Shown piece by piece: positions 38,311 to 46,055 of a stretch of 48,183 nt of DNA (position 1 is the stretch's first letter; each line of letters starts with the position of its first letter). The stretch is from Ruminococcaceae bacterium UBA5406 (lineage in GTDB: Bacteria; Bacillota; Clostridia; Oscillospirales; Acutalibacteraceae). The position numbers and the translations under genes were made by a program. The stretch is taken from the NCBI GenBank assembly GCA_002407675.1, contig DHNW01000005.1:1-48183 (forward strand), written 5' to 3'. The notes under the pieces were generated by a model. It worked only from the letters and a program-made list of their open reading frames with translations, searched no databases and was not told where the DNA came from.

Positions 38311-40956
38311 ATGAGTCACAAATACGTCTACCTATTCTCTGAAGGAAACGCTGGCATGCGCAACCTTCTCGGAGGAAAAGGCGCCGGCCTTGCCGAAATG
38401 ACGAACCTGGGCCTGCCTGTTTCCCACGGATTTACCATAACGACCGAAGCCTGCACAAAATATTATGATGACGGACGCAAAATCAACAGTGAAATTCAGG
38501 CGGAAATTTTCGACTACCTGAAGAAAATGGAGGATGCGACCGGCAAAAAGCTGGGTGACGCTTCCAATCCGCTGCTTGTTTCTGTCCGTTCCGGCGCAAG
38601 AGTTTCCATGCCGGGCATGATGGACACTATCCTGAACCTCGGTCTGAACGACACTGTGGTGGAGGGCCTTGCAAAATTCACCAACAATCCGCGTTTTGCT
38701 TATGACTCCTACCGCCGGTTCGTCCAGATGTTCTCCGACGTCGTCATGGAACTGCCCAAATCCGATTTTGAAAAAATCATTGACGAGCAAAAGGCCAAAA
38801 AAGGCGTTAAGCAGGACATAGAGCTGGACGAAAACGATATGAAGGAACTCGTCCGGAAATTCAAGGCGTTCTATAAAGAAAAGAAAGGCGAAGACTTCCC
38901 GACTGACCCGAAGATACAGCTGATGGAAGCCGTCAAGGCTGTTTTCCGTTCATGGGACAACCCCCGTGCAGAAGTTTACCGCCGCATGAACGAGATCCCC
39001 TATTCGTGGGGCACTGCAGTCAACGTGCAGGAAATGGTATTCGGCAACTCCGGCGACAAGTCCGGCACAGGCGTGGCCTTTACCCGCAACCCGGCAACCG
39101 GAGAGAAGAAACTGTTCGGTGAATACCTGATCAACGCACAGGGCGAAGATGTCGTGGCCGGCATCCGCACGCCGCAGCCGATCAATCAGCTGAAAACCGA
39201 TATGCCCGACGTGTACAAGCAGTTCGTACAGGTTGCCGACACACTGGAAAAGCATTACCGGGATATGCAGGACATGGAATTCACCATTGAAAACGGCAAG
39301 CTTTTCATGCTGCAGACCCGCAACGGCAAACGCACGGCAAACGCTGCCCTGAAGATCGCCGTCGACATGGTTGACGAAGGCATGATTGACAAGGAAGAGG
39401 CTATTTTGCGCGTGGAGCCAAAGCAGTTGGATTCGCTTCTGCATCCGCAGTTTGATGCCGAAGCCCTGAAGAAAGCCAAGGCAATTGGGCACGGGCTGGC
39501 CGCTTCGCCGGGCGCTGCCTGCGGCAAGGTTGTGTTCTCTGCCGACGACGCCAAGACATGGAAAAATCGCGGCGAAAAAGTTGTCCTTGTCCGTCTGGAA
39601 ACTTCACCGGAAGACATTGAAGGCATGGCGTCTGCCGAAGGCATTCTGACCGTGCGCGGCGGCATGACCTCCCACGCGGCTGTTGTAGCCCGCGGCATGG
39701 GCACCTGCTGCGTTTCCGGCTGCGGTGAAATTGTTGTGGACTACGGCAAGAAACAGTTCACCCTCGGCGGCAAGACCATCAAGGAAGGCGACTATATTTC
39801 CATTGACGGTTCTACCGGCAACATTTACGCCGAAGCGGTTCCAACCGTACCGGCTACCATTACCGGCAATTTCGGGCGCTTTATGGAATGGGCGGACAAG
39901 GCCCGCCGGCTGCAGGTCTACACGAACGCCGACACACCGAAAGATGCCGTTCAGGCCCGCAAATTTGGGGCGGAAGGCATCGGCCTGACCCGCACCGAGC
40001 ACATGTTCTTTGAAGGCACCCGTATTAAGGCCATGCGCGAAATGATCGTTGCGACGAACACGGAAGACCGCAAGAAAGCCCTTGCCAAGATTATGCCTTA
40101 CCAGCAGGGTGACTTTGAAGGCCTGTATACCGCCATGGAAGGCCGCCCGGTCATCATCCGCTTCCTTGATCCGCCCCTTCATGAATTCCTGCCTACAAAA
40201 GAATCCGACATTCAGGAAATCGCCGGTGAACTGAACATCACGGTCGAGCACCTGAAAAACGTCATTTCCAGCCTGCACGAGTTCAACCCGATGATGGGCC
40301 ACCGCGGCTGCCGCCTGGCCGTCACTTATCCGGAAATTGCCGAAATGCAGACCACAGCCGTCATCAATGCGGCTATCAACGTCAACAAAGCACATCCGGA
40401 ATACAACGTGGAACCGCGCATTATGATCCCGCTGGTCGGTGAAGTGAAAGAACTGAAATACGTCAAAGACGTTGTTACCAAAACGGCCGACAAAATCATT
40501 AAAGATGCCGGCGTGAAGATGAAGTACCAGGTCGGCACCATGATTGAAATTCCGCGTGCTGCCCTGACTGCCGGTGAGATTGCCAAAGAAGCCGAGTTCT
40601 TCAGCTTTGGCACAAATGACCTGACGCAGATGACCTTCGGTTTCAGCCGTGACGACGCCGGCAAGTTCCTCGATTCCTATTATGAGAAAAAGATCTACGA
40701 ATCCGATCCGTTCGCCCATCTGGATCAGGTTGGCGTCGGCAAACTGATTAAAATGGCCGTTAAAGACGGCCGCGCCACAAGGCCGGATCTGCACCTCGGC
40801 ATCTGCGGTGAACACGGCGGCGATCCGTCTTCTGTGGAATTCTGCCACTTTGCAGGACTCGACTATGTTTCCTGCTCGCCGTACCGCGTCCCGATTGCGC
40901 GTCTTGCAGCAGCCCATGCAGCCATTAAAGAGAAAAGGGCAAAAGCAGGAAAGTAA
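38311..40956 (+). CDS. ppdK: Pyruvate, phosphate dikinase
   Basis: Reversible pyruvate + ATP + Pi to PEP + AMP + PPi, used in many anaerobes as a PPi-linked glycolytic step. 881 residues from ATG 38311 with CAGGAGG upstream. ATP-grasp domain with GGKGAGLAEMTNLGLPV. Phosphohistidine domain with GGMTSHAAVVARGMG; the catalytic His falls at residue 455 as in the Clostridium symbiosum enzyme. The C-terminal PEP-binding barrel has GTNDLTQMTFGFSRDD and the catalytic Cys in LGICGEHGGD (residue 832). Confidence 0.97.
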   Translation: MSHKYVYLFSEGNAGMRNLLGGKGAGLAEMTNLGLPVSHGFTITTEACTKYYDDGRKINSEIQAEIFDYLKKMEDATGKKLGDASNPLLVSVRSGARVSMPGMMDTILNLGLNDTVVEGLAKFTNNPRFAYDSYRRFVQMFSDVVMELPKSDFEKIIDEQKAKKGVKQDIELDENDMKELVRKFKAFYKEKKGEDFPTDPKIQLMEAVKAVFRSWDNPRAEVYRRMNEIPYSWGTAVNVQEMVFGNSGDKSGTGVAFTRNPATGEKKLFGEYLINAQGEDVVAGIRTPQPINQLKTDMPDVYKQFVQVADTLEKHYRDMQDMEFTIENGKLFMLQTRNGKRTANAALKIAVDMVDEGMIDKEEAILRVEPKQLDSLLHPQFDAEALKKAKAIGHGLAASPGAACGKVVFSADDAKTWKNRGEKVVLVRLETSPEDIEGMASAEGILTVRGGMTSHAAVVARGMGTCCVSGCGEIVVDYGKKQFTLGGKTIKEGDYISIDGSTGNIYAEAVPTVPATITGNFGRFMEWADKARRLQVYTNADTPKDAVQARKFGAEGIGLTRTEHMFFEGTRIKAMREMIVATNTEDRKKALAKIMPYQQGDFEGLYTAMEGRPVIIRFLDPPLHEFLPTKESDIQEIAGELNITVEHLKNVISSLHEFNPMMGHRGCRLAVTYPEIAEMQTTAVINAAINVNKAHPEYNVEPRIMIPLVGEVKELKYVKDVVTKTADKIIKDAGVKMKYQVGTMIEIPRAALTAGEIAKEAEFFSFGTNDLTQMTFGFSRDDAGKFLDSYYEKKIYESDPFAHLDQVGVGKLIKMAVKDGRATRPDLHLGICGEHGGDPSSVEFCHFAGLDYVSCSPYRVPIARLAAAHAAIKEKRAKAGK

Positions 40957-40999
40957 TTTTTTGCTCTGTTAATAAGCCGTTTTAAAAACGGCAAACCAA

Positions 41000-41038
41000 C
41001 AAATTCCCCCGCGGTTTCCAGCGGGGGAATTTGTTTCT
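41000..41038 (+). terminator. Terminator of ppdK
   Basis: CAAATTCCCCCGC/GCGGGGGAATTTG, 13-bp stem, followed by TTTCTT. A smaller GCCGTTTT/AAAACGGC hairpin precedes it (40977-40992). Confidence 0.88.
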
Positions 41039-41095
41039 TAATGATCCCGGGGATCCTTTTCCAGTTTGACCCCCGTTCCGGAGGTTTTTCCTGCT

Positions 41096-41542
41096 ATGAC
41101 ACAAAAACAGATTAAAACCATGACCTTGATCCTTCAGGCCGCGCTGATTGGGCTGATGTTTCTGCCCGCGGGCAGAAGCACAGCCTCCAGCGCAGGGCTT
41201 ATGGATACCTTTTCTATTACGCGCAGCTATGCCGGCACCGGATACCCGCTGGACGCCACCGTCTATCTTATCATTGCCATCGGCGTTCCCGCAGCAACTG
41301 TTCTTTGCCTGTATCTGCTGCGATTTAATCTCAATTTTGGCTCCAGCGCATGCCTGCAGGCATTCGGAGCCTTTATCACCGGATGTTTTTTCAGTTCGGC
41401 TAAATCAAAGCTGGCAGGAACTGTCACATCAACCGGTATGCACTATTTAATTATTTTTTTGTATCTTGTTGGCATGGTCCTCAATATTTACGGCTACCTG
41501 TTTACCGGGGATGATTCTCAGCCGTCTTCAGGAAAGGGATAA
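41096..41542 (+). CDS. Unknown four-segment membrane protein, 148 aa
   Basis: ATG 41096 (MTQKQIKTM) with GGAGG upstream. Hydrophobic segments: LILQAALIGLMFLPAG, ATVYLIIAIGVPAATVLCLY, LQAFGAFITGCFFS and HYLIIFLYLVGMVLNIYGYL. The C-terminus is a short polar tail. No motif or family recognised. Possibly related in style to the two 167-aa membrane proteins further on, but not obviously in sequence. Confidence 0.65.
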   Translation: MTQKQIKTMTLILQAALIGLMFLPAGRSTASSAGLMDTFSITRSYAGTGYPLDATVYLIIAIGVPAATVLCLYLLRFNLNFGSSACLQAFGAFITGCFFSSAKSKLAGTVTSTGMHYLIIFLYLVGMVLNIYGYLFTGDDSQPSSGKG

Positions 41543-41676
41543 TCTCCCGTGAAGCTCACTGCTGTACACGAAAGCCCGCATAAAAAAAGATTTTTCCGCA
41601 CAGCGAGCAGATGCGTGGGTCTTAAGCCCGCTTTGCGGCAGCATCCGGTTAAAGCAAAATGATAAGCGGAGAATAC

Positions 41677-41728
41677 AAAGAGTTGCCGCCCGTTTTTGGA
41701 AATCCATCCAAAAAGGCGGCAACTCTTT
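41677..41728. terminator. Very long hairpin, probable bidirectional terminator
   Basis: AAAGAGTTGCCGCC (41677-41690) pairs with GGCGGCAACTCTTT (41715-41728), and TTTTTGGA (41693-41700) pairs with TCCAAAAA (41707-41714). This makes a nearly continuous 22-bp stem with a 2-nt bulge. It separates two convergent genes, but the flanking T runs are short (TTT on each side). Confidence 0.6.
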
Positions 41729-41775
41729 AAAAAATGCACCAGAACGGATTTAACATGCCGGCCGGCCTCCGCCTC

Positions 41776-42279
41776 CTAATTCTGACTGACTGCCATGTTT
41801 TTATCCGCCGTTAGCTGCTCCGGTTCATGGAGACGCTGCAGCATCAAAACGCAGGAAACCAACATGCAGATGCTGCCAAGCAGATCGAGCAGGATGTAGG
41901 GATAAAAGCCGTCAGGGATCATCTGGTTGGCAAAATCCCGCAGATCTGCCTGAAACATTTTTACAATAATCAGCAGAATCGAAAAGCAGGAAAATACAGC
42001 CCAGACAATGGGAAAAGCAAACCCTCGTTTCGGTTTATCGGCTCCCTGCAAAAGCAGGACCAGAAAGATGCCCGGATAAATAATATAATTGACAATGATC
42101 CCAACAACATTCTGCGCCGGATTCAGATCGTAGATAATGCCTTTGGGGGATAGTTTTTCTCTGGCATATGCGATGGATACACCGGAACTCAGAATTCGAT
42201 AAATCAGAATTAAGACCGCCGAAGCAATACCGAAATACAAGGGTGACCCTTCCGTTCTTCTCAAGTTTTTGCGTTCCAT
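41776..42279 (-). CDS. Membrane protein, paralogue A of a tandem pair
   Basis: 167 residues, four hydrophobic segments (FGIASAVLILIYRIL, IIVNYIIYPGIFLVLLL, AVFSCFSILLIIVKMF, ILLDLLGSICMLVSCVLML) and a short acidic tail. Clearly homologous along its whole length to the 42615-43118 product: same MExKNLRxTEG start and KPKRGxAF loop, shared PxGFYPY segment. Family unknown. Strong consensus promoter at 42354-42382. Confidence 0.8.
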   Translation of the reverse strand: MERKNLRRTEGSPLYFGIASAVLILIYRILSSGVSIAYAREKLSPKGIIYDLNPAQNVVGIIVNYIIYPGIFLVLLLQGADKPKRGFAFPIVWAVFSCFSILLIIVKMFQADLRDFANQMIPDGFYPYILLDLLGSICMLVSCVLMLQRLHEPEQLTADKNMAVSQN

Positions 42280-42353
42280 GTGAATCCTCCCTCACCTTGT
42301 AAAATTTTGCCATGAATAGATGGCCTTGTGTAAATATATTCCTTTCTGAATAT

Positions 42354-42382
42354 ATTATATCCGCGTTTTTTAACTTTGTCAA
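42354..42382 (-). promoter_or_regulatory. Consensus promoter of paralogue A
   Basis: Minus strand TTGACA (42382-42377), 17-nt spacer, TATAAT (42359-42354). The flanking bases resemble the paralogue B promoter, supporting a segmental duplication. Confidence 0.85.
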
Positions 42383-42447
42383 TATAATTAATCAACATTC
42401 TTGTATAAATCAGGTCAGTATAACAGTATGCAGTCGGCAGATCTTCT

Positions 42448-42524
42448 GTGAAACAAATGCACAGATTTATACTTCTACCCGATCTGGTGCATCTTTTACG
42501 ATGCCCGAAATGATTCTGTATATG
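42448..42524 (+). pseudogene. Decayed 5' fragment of a GtrA-family gene
   Basis: TTTTACGATGCCCGAAATGA and the next ten bases differ at only five of 30 positions from the start of the intact gtrA gene (43366-43395). In one frame this reads FTMPEMILYM against YFTTPEMILYI. A GTG at 42448 followed by KQMHRFILLPDLVH would be the start, with one frameshift between. After ~42524 no GtrA sequence remains. It lies as far from paralogue A as the intact gtrA lies from paralogue B. Confidence 0.45.
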
Positions 42525-42542
42525 TGTATCCATTGGCATATA

Positions 42543-42583
42543 AAACAAAAAAGTCCGGGGTTTGATGAAGCCGCCGGACTTTT
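42543..42583 (-). terminator. Terminator of paralogue B
   Basis: Minus strand AAAAGTCCGG and CCGGACTTTT form the stem, followed by TTGTTTT. The rest of the 335-bp spacer holds the paralogue A promoter and the gtrA fragment. Confidence 0.8.
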
Positions 42584-42614
42584 AAATATGCCATTTTAAG
42601 CAATACAGAATTCT

Positions 42615-43118
42615 TTATTGATTCTGGCTGACCTCATTGCTCACTTCCTGCAATTTTTCAGGCGTATGAAGCCGTTTCAACATCAGGATGCAGGAAACCA
42701 GCATGCAGATATAACCCAAAAGGCCAATAATCATATAAGGATAAAAACCGCCGGGAACCATCTGATTGGAAAGATCGCGCAGACTAGCATTAAATAAGGT
42801 TGTGACGTTAGATATAATGGAAAGGGCAGAGAAAATAAGCCATACAATGGAGAATGCACTGCCGCGTTTTGGCTTGTTTGCTCCCAATAAAAGCAAAATC
42901 AGAAAGATGCCCGGATAAATGATGTAACCGATAATCATTTGCACGGCGTTCAAAACCGGGGATATGTTATAAGTGTACCCCATTTGAGAAAGTTTTACTT
43001 TTGTGTACGCCACGGACACTCCGGAATACAGGATTTGATAAATTAGGATTAAAACCGCCGAAGCGATTCCGAAATACAGAGGAAGGCCCTCTGTTTTTCT
43101 AAGATTTTTGTGTTCCAC
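42615..43118 (-). CDS. Membrane protein, paralogue B of a tandem pair
   Basis: 167 residues, GTG start behind GGAGA. Four hydrophobic segments in the same places as paralogue A; about two-thirds identical by eye in the first 35 residues and around KPKRGSAFSIVW, more diverged in the middle (YTYNISPVLNAVQMIIGY). Function unknown. Divergent from gtrA, whose product is a polytopic membrane protein. Confidence 0.8.
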   Translation of the reverse strand: MEHKNLRKTEGLPLYFGIASAVLILIYQILYSGVSVAYTKVKLSQMGYTYNISPVLNAVQMIIGYIIYPGIFLILLLLGANKPKRGSAFSIVWLIFSALSIISNVTTLFNASLRDLSNQMVPGGFYPYMIIGLLGYICMLVSCILMLKRLHTPEKLQEVSNEVSQNQ

Positions 43119-43192
43119 AATAATTCTCTCCTTTTATATAAAAATTCGAAACAGCTATGCACAAAGCTGAATCCATTTCCTTAATATGGAAT

Positions 43193-43221
43193 ATTATATC
43201 AGTGATCCCGCGCTTTGTCAA
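43193..43221 (-). promoter_or_regulatory. Consensus promoter of paralogue B
   Basis: Minus strand TTGACA (43221-43216), 17-nt spacer, TATAAT (43198-43193). Confidence 0.85.
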
Positions 43222-43266
43222 ATAGAATAATCCAAGGTTTTCTTCACTTCCCGCGAAAAATCCACC

Positions 43267-43295
43267 TTGATTCCAGGACAGTATAATGGTAAACT
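43267..43295 (+). promoter_or_regulatory. Promoter of gtrA
   Basis: TTGATT (43267-43272), 17-nt spacer, TAAACT (43290-43295); start near 43302, 24 nt before the GTG. Confidence 0.5.
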
Positions 43296-43325
43296 ATTAG
43301 CATCCTGTCAAACGGCGGCGATCAT

Positions 43326-43754
43326 GTGAAACTTTCAAATTTCATTCAAAGAGCCTGGCGCTATTTTACAACGCCTGAAATGATTCTTTACATCATCTTC
43401 GGCGTGCTGACCACGGTGATCAACGTTGTTGTGTGCGGTGTTTTCTACTATAATCTGCACTGGAATATCCTTGCCGCCAATGCCTTCGCATGGATTTTGT
43501 CCGTTGCATTCGCATTCATCACCAACAAGCTGTATGTCTTCCGGAGCAAGAGTTTCGCGGCAGAGATCTTTGTGCGCGAGCTTGTGGAATTCGTCGCGGC
43601 GCGGCTTTTATCACTCGGTGTGGATGAAGCCGGGATGTGGCTTCTGGTAACCGTTTTTGTCTGGAATGCATGGGCCGCAAAGATCCTTGTGAACGTCGCC
43701 GTTGTCATTATCAATTACGTATTAAGCAAACTTGTAATTTTCAAGAAAAAATAA
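43326..43754 (+). CDS. GtrA-family membrane protein
   Basis: 142 residues, GTG start. Four membrane segments and typical GtrA sequence: TPEMILYIIFGVLTTVINVVV, WILSVAFAFITNKLYVFRSK, and the C-terminal INYVLSKLVIFKKK. GtrA proteins are thought to flip or assist transfer of lipid-linked sugars across the membrane, in teichoic-acid or glycan decoration. No glycosyltransferase partner is adjacent. glyS follows after 46 bp and may be co-transcribed. Confidence 0.9.
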   Translation: MKLSNFIQRAWRYFTTPEMILYIIFGVLTTVINVVVCGVFYYNLHWNILAANAFAWILSVAFAFITNKLYVFRSKSFAAEIFVRELVEFVAARLLSLGVDEAGMWLLVTVFVWNAWAAKILVNVAVVIINYVLSKLVIFKKK

Positions 43755-43800
43755 AAGAAGCGGAACGCAGCCAGCGTTCCCAGCAGGAGGAACAGTAAAT

Positions 43801-45174
43801 ATGCAGGCAACCGAAAAAACTATGGACCAAATTGTCGCACTGTGCAAGAACCGCGGGTTTGTTTATTCCGGTTCGGAGATATACGGCGGGCTGGCCAATA
43901 CGTGGGACTACGGGCCGCTGGGCGTAGAATTTAAAAACAATGTAAAACGCGCGTGGTGGAAGAAATTTGTGCAGGAAAGCCCTTATAATGTGGGGCTGGA
44001 TGCCGCCATTCTGATGAACCCGCAGGTGTGGGTCGCTTCGGGGCACGTGGGAGGATTTTCCGATCCGCTGATGGACTGCCGGGACTGCAAAACCCGCCAC
44101 CGCGCCGACGATCTGATTGAAGCCGCGGGCGGGGATCCGAACGGCATGACGTTTGAGCAGATGAGTGCCTATATTAAGGAACATAACATCAAATGCCCGG
44201 TTTGCGGTTCCGCCAATTTTACCGATATCCGCAAGTTTAACCTGATGTTCAAAACCTTTCAGGGCGTGACGGAGGACGCTAAGAATGAGATTTATCTCCG
44301 CCCGGAAACTGCGCAGGGAATTTTCGTCAACTTTGCCAACGTGCAGCGCACCACCCGCCGGAAAATCCCGTTCGGCATCGGCCAGATCGGCAAAAGTTTC
44401 CGCAATGAAATCACCCCGGGTAATTTCACGTTCCGCACACGCGAATTTGAACAGATGGAATTGGAATTCTTCTGTAAGCCGGGCACCGATTTGGACTGGT
44501 TCAGCTACTGGAAAGATTTCTGCAAACAGTTTTTAATGAGCCTCGGCCTGACAGAGGAAAACATCCGCCTGCGCGATCATGAAAAAAAAGAGCTTTCTTT
44601 CTATTCCCGCGCGACTACAGACATTGAGTACCGGTTCCCGTTCGGCTGGGGCGAACTGTGGGGAATTGCGGACAGGACGGATTACGACCTTTCGCAGCAT
44701 CAGGAACACTCCGGCAAAAGCCTTGAATATTTTGATCCGGAGACTAAAGAGCGCTACCTCCCTTATGTCATTGAGCCTTCCCTCGGTGCAGACCGTGTTG
44801 CACTGGCGTTCCTCGTGGATGCTTACGACGAAGAAAAGCTGGATGAAAAGGATACCCGCACTGTGCTGCGGCTGCATCCGGCACTGGCTCCGTTTAAATG
44901 CGCCGTCCTGCCGCTCAGCAAGAAACTGAACGACCGTGCACAGGAATTGCACACCCGCCTTGCGAAACATTTTTCCGCCGACTACGACGACACGGGTTCT
45001 ATTGGAAAGCGTTACCGCCGTCAGGATGAAATCGGCACACCGTTCTGCGTAACCTACGATTTTCAGAGCAAGGAGGACGGCTGCGTTACCGTGCGCGACC
45101 GCGATTCTATGAAACAGGTGCGCATCCCCGCCGACAAAACTGTAGAATATATTGAAGAGAGAATCCAGTTCTAA
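43801..45174 (+). CDS. glyS: Glycyl-tRNA synthetase, alpha2 type
   Basis: 457 residues, class II. Motif 2 region RNEITPGNFTFRTREFEQME and motif 3 EPSLGADRVALAFL are present; the N-terminal IYGGLANTWDYGPLGVE is typical of the homodimeric type. A C-terminal anticodon-binding domain (residues ~360-457) follows. AGCAGGAGG precedes the ATG. No T-box leader is seen directly upstream. Confidence 0.97.
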   Translation: MQATEKTMDQIVALCKNRGFVYSGSEIYGGLANTWDYGPLGVEFKNNVKRAWWKKFVQESPYNVGLDAAILMNPQVWVASGHVGGFSDPLMDCRDCKTRHRADDLIEAAGGDPNGMTFEQMSAYIKEHNIKCPVCGSANFTDIRKFNLMFKTFQGVTEDAKNEIYLRPETAQGIFVNFANVQRTTRRKIPFGIGQIGKSFRNEITPGNFTFRTREFEQMELEFFCKPGTDLDWFSYWKDFCKQFLMSLGLTEENIRLRDHEKKELSFYSRATTDIEYRFPFGWGELWGIADRTDYDLSQHQEHSGKSLEYFDPETKERYLPYVIEPSLGADRVALAFLVDAYDEEKLDEKDTRTVLRLHPALAPFKCAVLPLSKKLNDRAQELHTRLAKHFSADYDDTGSIGKRYRRQDEIGTPFCVTYDFQSKEDGCVTVRDRDSMKQVRIPADKTVEYIEERIQF

Positions 45175-45187
45175 TAGAAGACACAGC

Positions 45188-45236
45188 AAAAGGCCTGCCG
45201 CTCAGATTGGCTCTGCGGCAGGCCTTTTTACGGATT
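45188..45236 (+). terminator. Terminator of glyS
   Basis: AAAGGCCTGCCGC/GCGGCAGGCCTTTTT, 12-13 bp stem with a 13-nt loop and T5. Confidence 0.9.
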
Positions 45237-45244
45237 ACCGCGGG

Positions 45245-45574
45245 CTATGCAGTGTCTGGCGGCCCTGCGGGCATTTTTTTCACACGTTCAAACAGTTCTG
45301 TTCCTGTACTGTTTCCACCCAGCGTATGATACGGCAGATATAAGAACTCCAAATTTTTAATATCGTCCACGGTGGCATATCCTTTTTGTTCACATTCGGC
45401 GTAGCCGCGGTAAATTTCAGAATGCAGAAGGGCAAGTATCCCGTCTTTTACAGCCGCCTGTTCGGTCGCCTGCGTTTTTTGCCGCCGCTTCAGACGGTTG
45501 AACGCCCATCCCATTACTCCGGTTAAGATTCCGAATAAAACACCCATCCAGTACTGTATCAGCCAGTCCTGCAC
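45245..45574 (-). CDS. Phage holin-like small membrane protein (orphan)
   Basis: 109 residues, GTG start behind GGAAGGG. One N-terminal membrane helix (YWMGVLFGILTGVMGWAF), a basic turn (RLKRRQK), a helical segment, then ILALLHSEIYRGYAEC and LYLPYHTLGGNSTGTELFER, close to the YxxYHxLGGNGTxxxL signature of phage holin-like proteins in Firmicutes prophages. No other phage gene lies nearby. Possible prophage remnant or domesticated gene. Confidence 0.65.
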   Translation of the reverse strand: MQDWLIQYWMGVLFGILTGVMGWAFNRLKRRQKTQATEQAAVKDGILALLHSEIYRGYAECEQKGYATVDDIKNLEFLYLPYHTLGGNSTGTELFERVKKMPAGPPDTA

Positions 45575-45745
45575 GGTACATTTCCCTTCCTTCCCTATTT
45601 TTCTGCTGCGTGGTCATGCTGTGCCCCCTGCTCTTAGTATACCAGCGGACAGACCTGTTTGTGACTGGGAAAGGATCCGGCAGCCGTTAAAATGAAAGCG
45701 AAACAGTTGTTTTTCCGGTTCTTGTGAGATTTTCAGCGGAATCTC

Positions 45746-45774
45746 TTGATTTTAAACGCAATTTACTATATAAT
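45746..45774 (+). promoter_or_regulatory. Promoter of tRNA-Leu
   Basis: TTGATT (45746-45751), 17-nt spacer, TATAAT (45769-45774). Confidence 0.75.
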
Positions 45775-45794
45775 AGTTTTTACTGCCGATAAAC

Positions 45795-45881
45795 GCCGGT
45801 GTGTTGGAATTGGCAGACGAGACGGACTCAAAATCCGTTGGTGGCAACACCGTGTGGGTTCAAGTCCCACCACCGGCACCA
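45795..45881 (+). tRNA. tRNA-Leu (anticodon CAA)
   Basis: Acceptor GCCGGTG/CACCGGC, anticodon stem ACGGA/TCCGT with loop CTCAAAA, a long variable arm (GGTGGCAACACC) typical of leucine tRNA, T arm GTGGG-TTCAAGT-CCCAC, and encoded 3' CCA. Reads UUG codons. Confidence 0.97.
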
Positions 45882-45889
45882 TCAATATG

Positions 45890-45938
45890 TACGCCGATTT
45901 CCACGGAGAGAGGTCCGTCGGGATCGGCGTATATTTTT
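45890..45938 (+). terminator. Terminator of tRNA-Leu
   Basis: TACGCCGAT/ATCGGCGTA outer stem with an inner ACGGA/TCCGT hairpin, then TATTTTT. Confidence 0.85.
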
Positions 45939-45962
45939 GTCACGGTTTCATGTCGAAATTTC

Positions 45963-45991
45963 TTGACATCACTTATTTAAAGTAGTATTAT
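45963..45991 (+). promoter_or_regulatory. Promoter of gdhA
   Basis: TTGACA (45963-45968), 17-nt spacer, TATTAT (45986-45991). Confidence 0.8.
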
Positions 45992-46055
45992 GCAAAAGTA
46001 AAAACAACGGAGTTATTTCTTTTATTGTCTTATGAAAAATATAGGAGGCTTTGCA

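Noticed and set aside
39604..40917. 437-aa open frame on the minus strand
   Set aside because: Antisense to ppdK, whose catalytic motifs are intact; the product resembles no known protein.
42312..42599. 95-aa plus-strand open frame as a real gene
   Set aside because: Only its middle resembles GtrA; it lacks a ribosome site and membrane segments, and the similarity breaks off, so it is treated as a decayed fragment.
43755..43800. T-box riboswitch for glyS
   Set aside because: Only 46 bp separate gtrA and glyS, with no TGGNACC-type antiterminator sequence.
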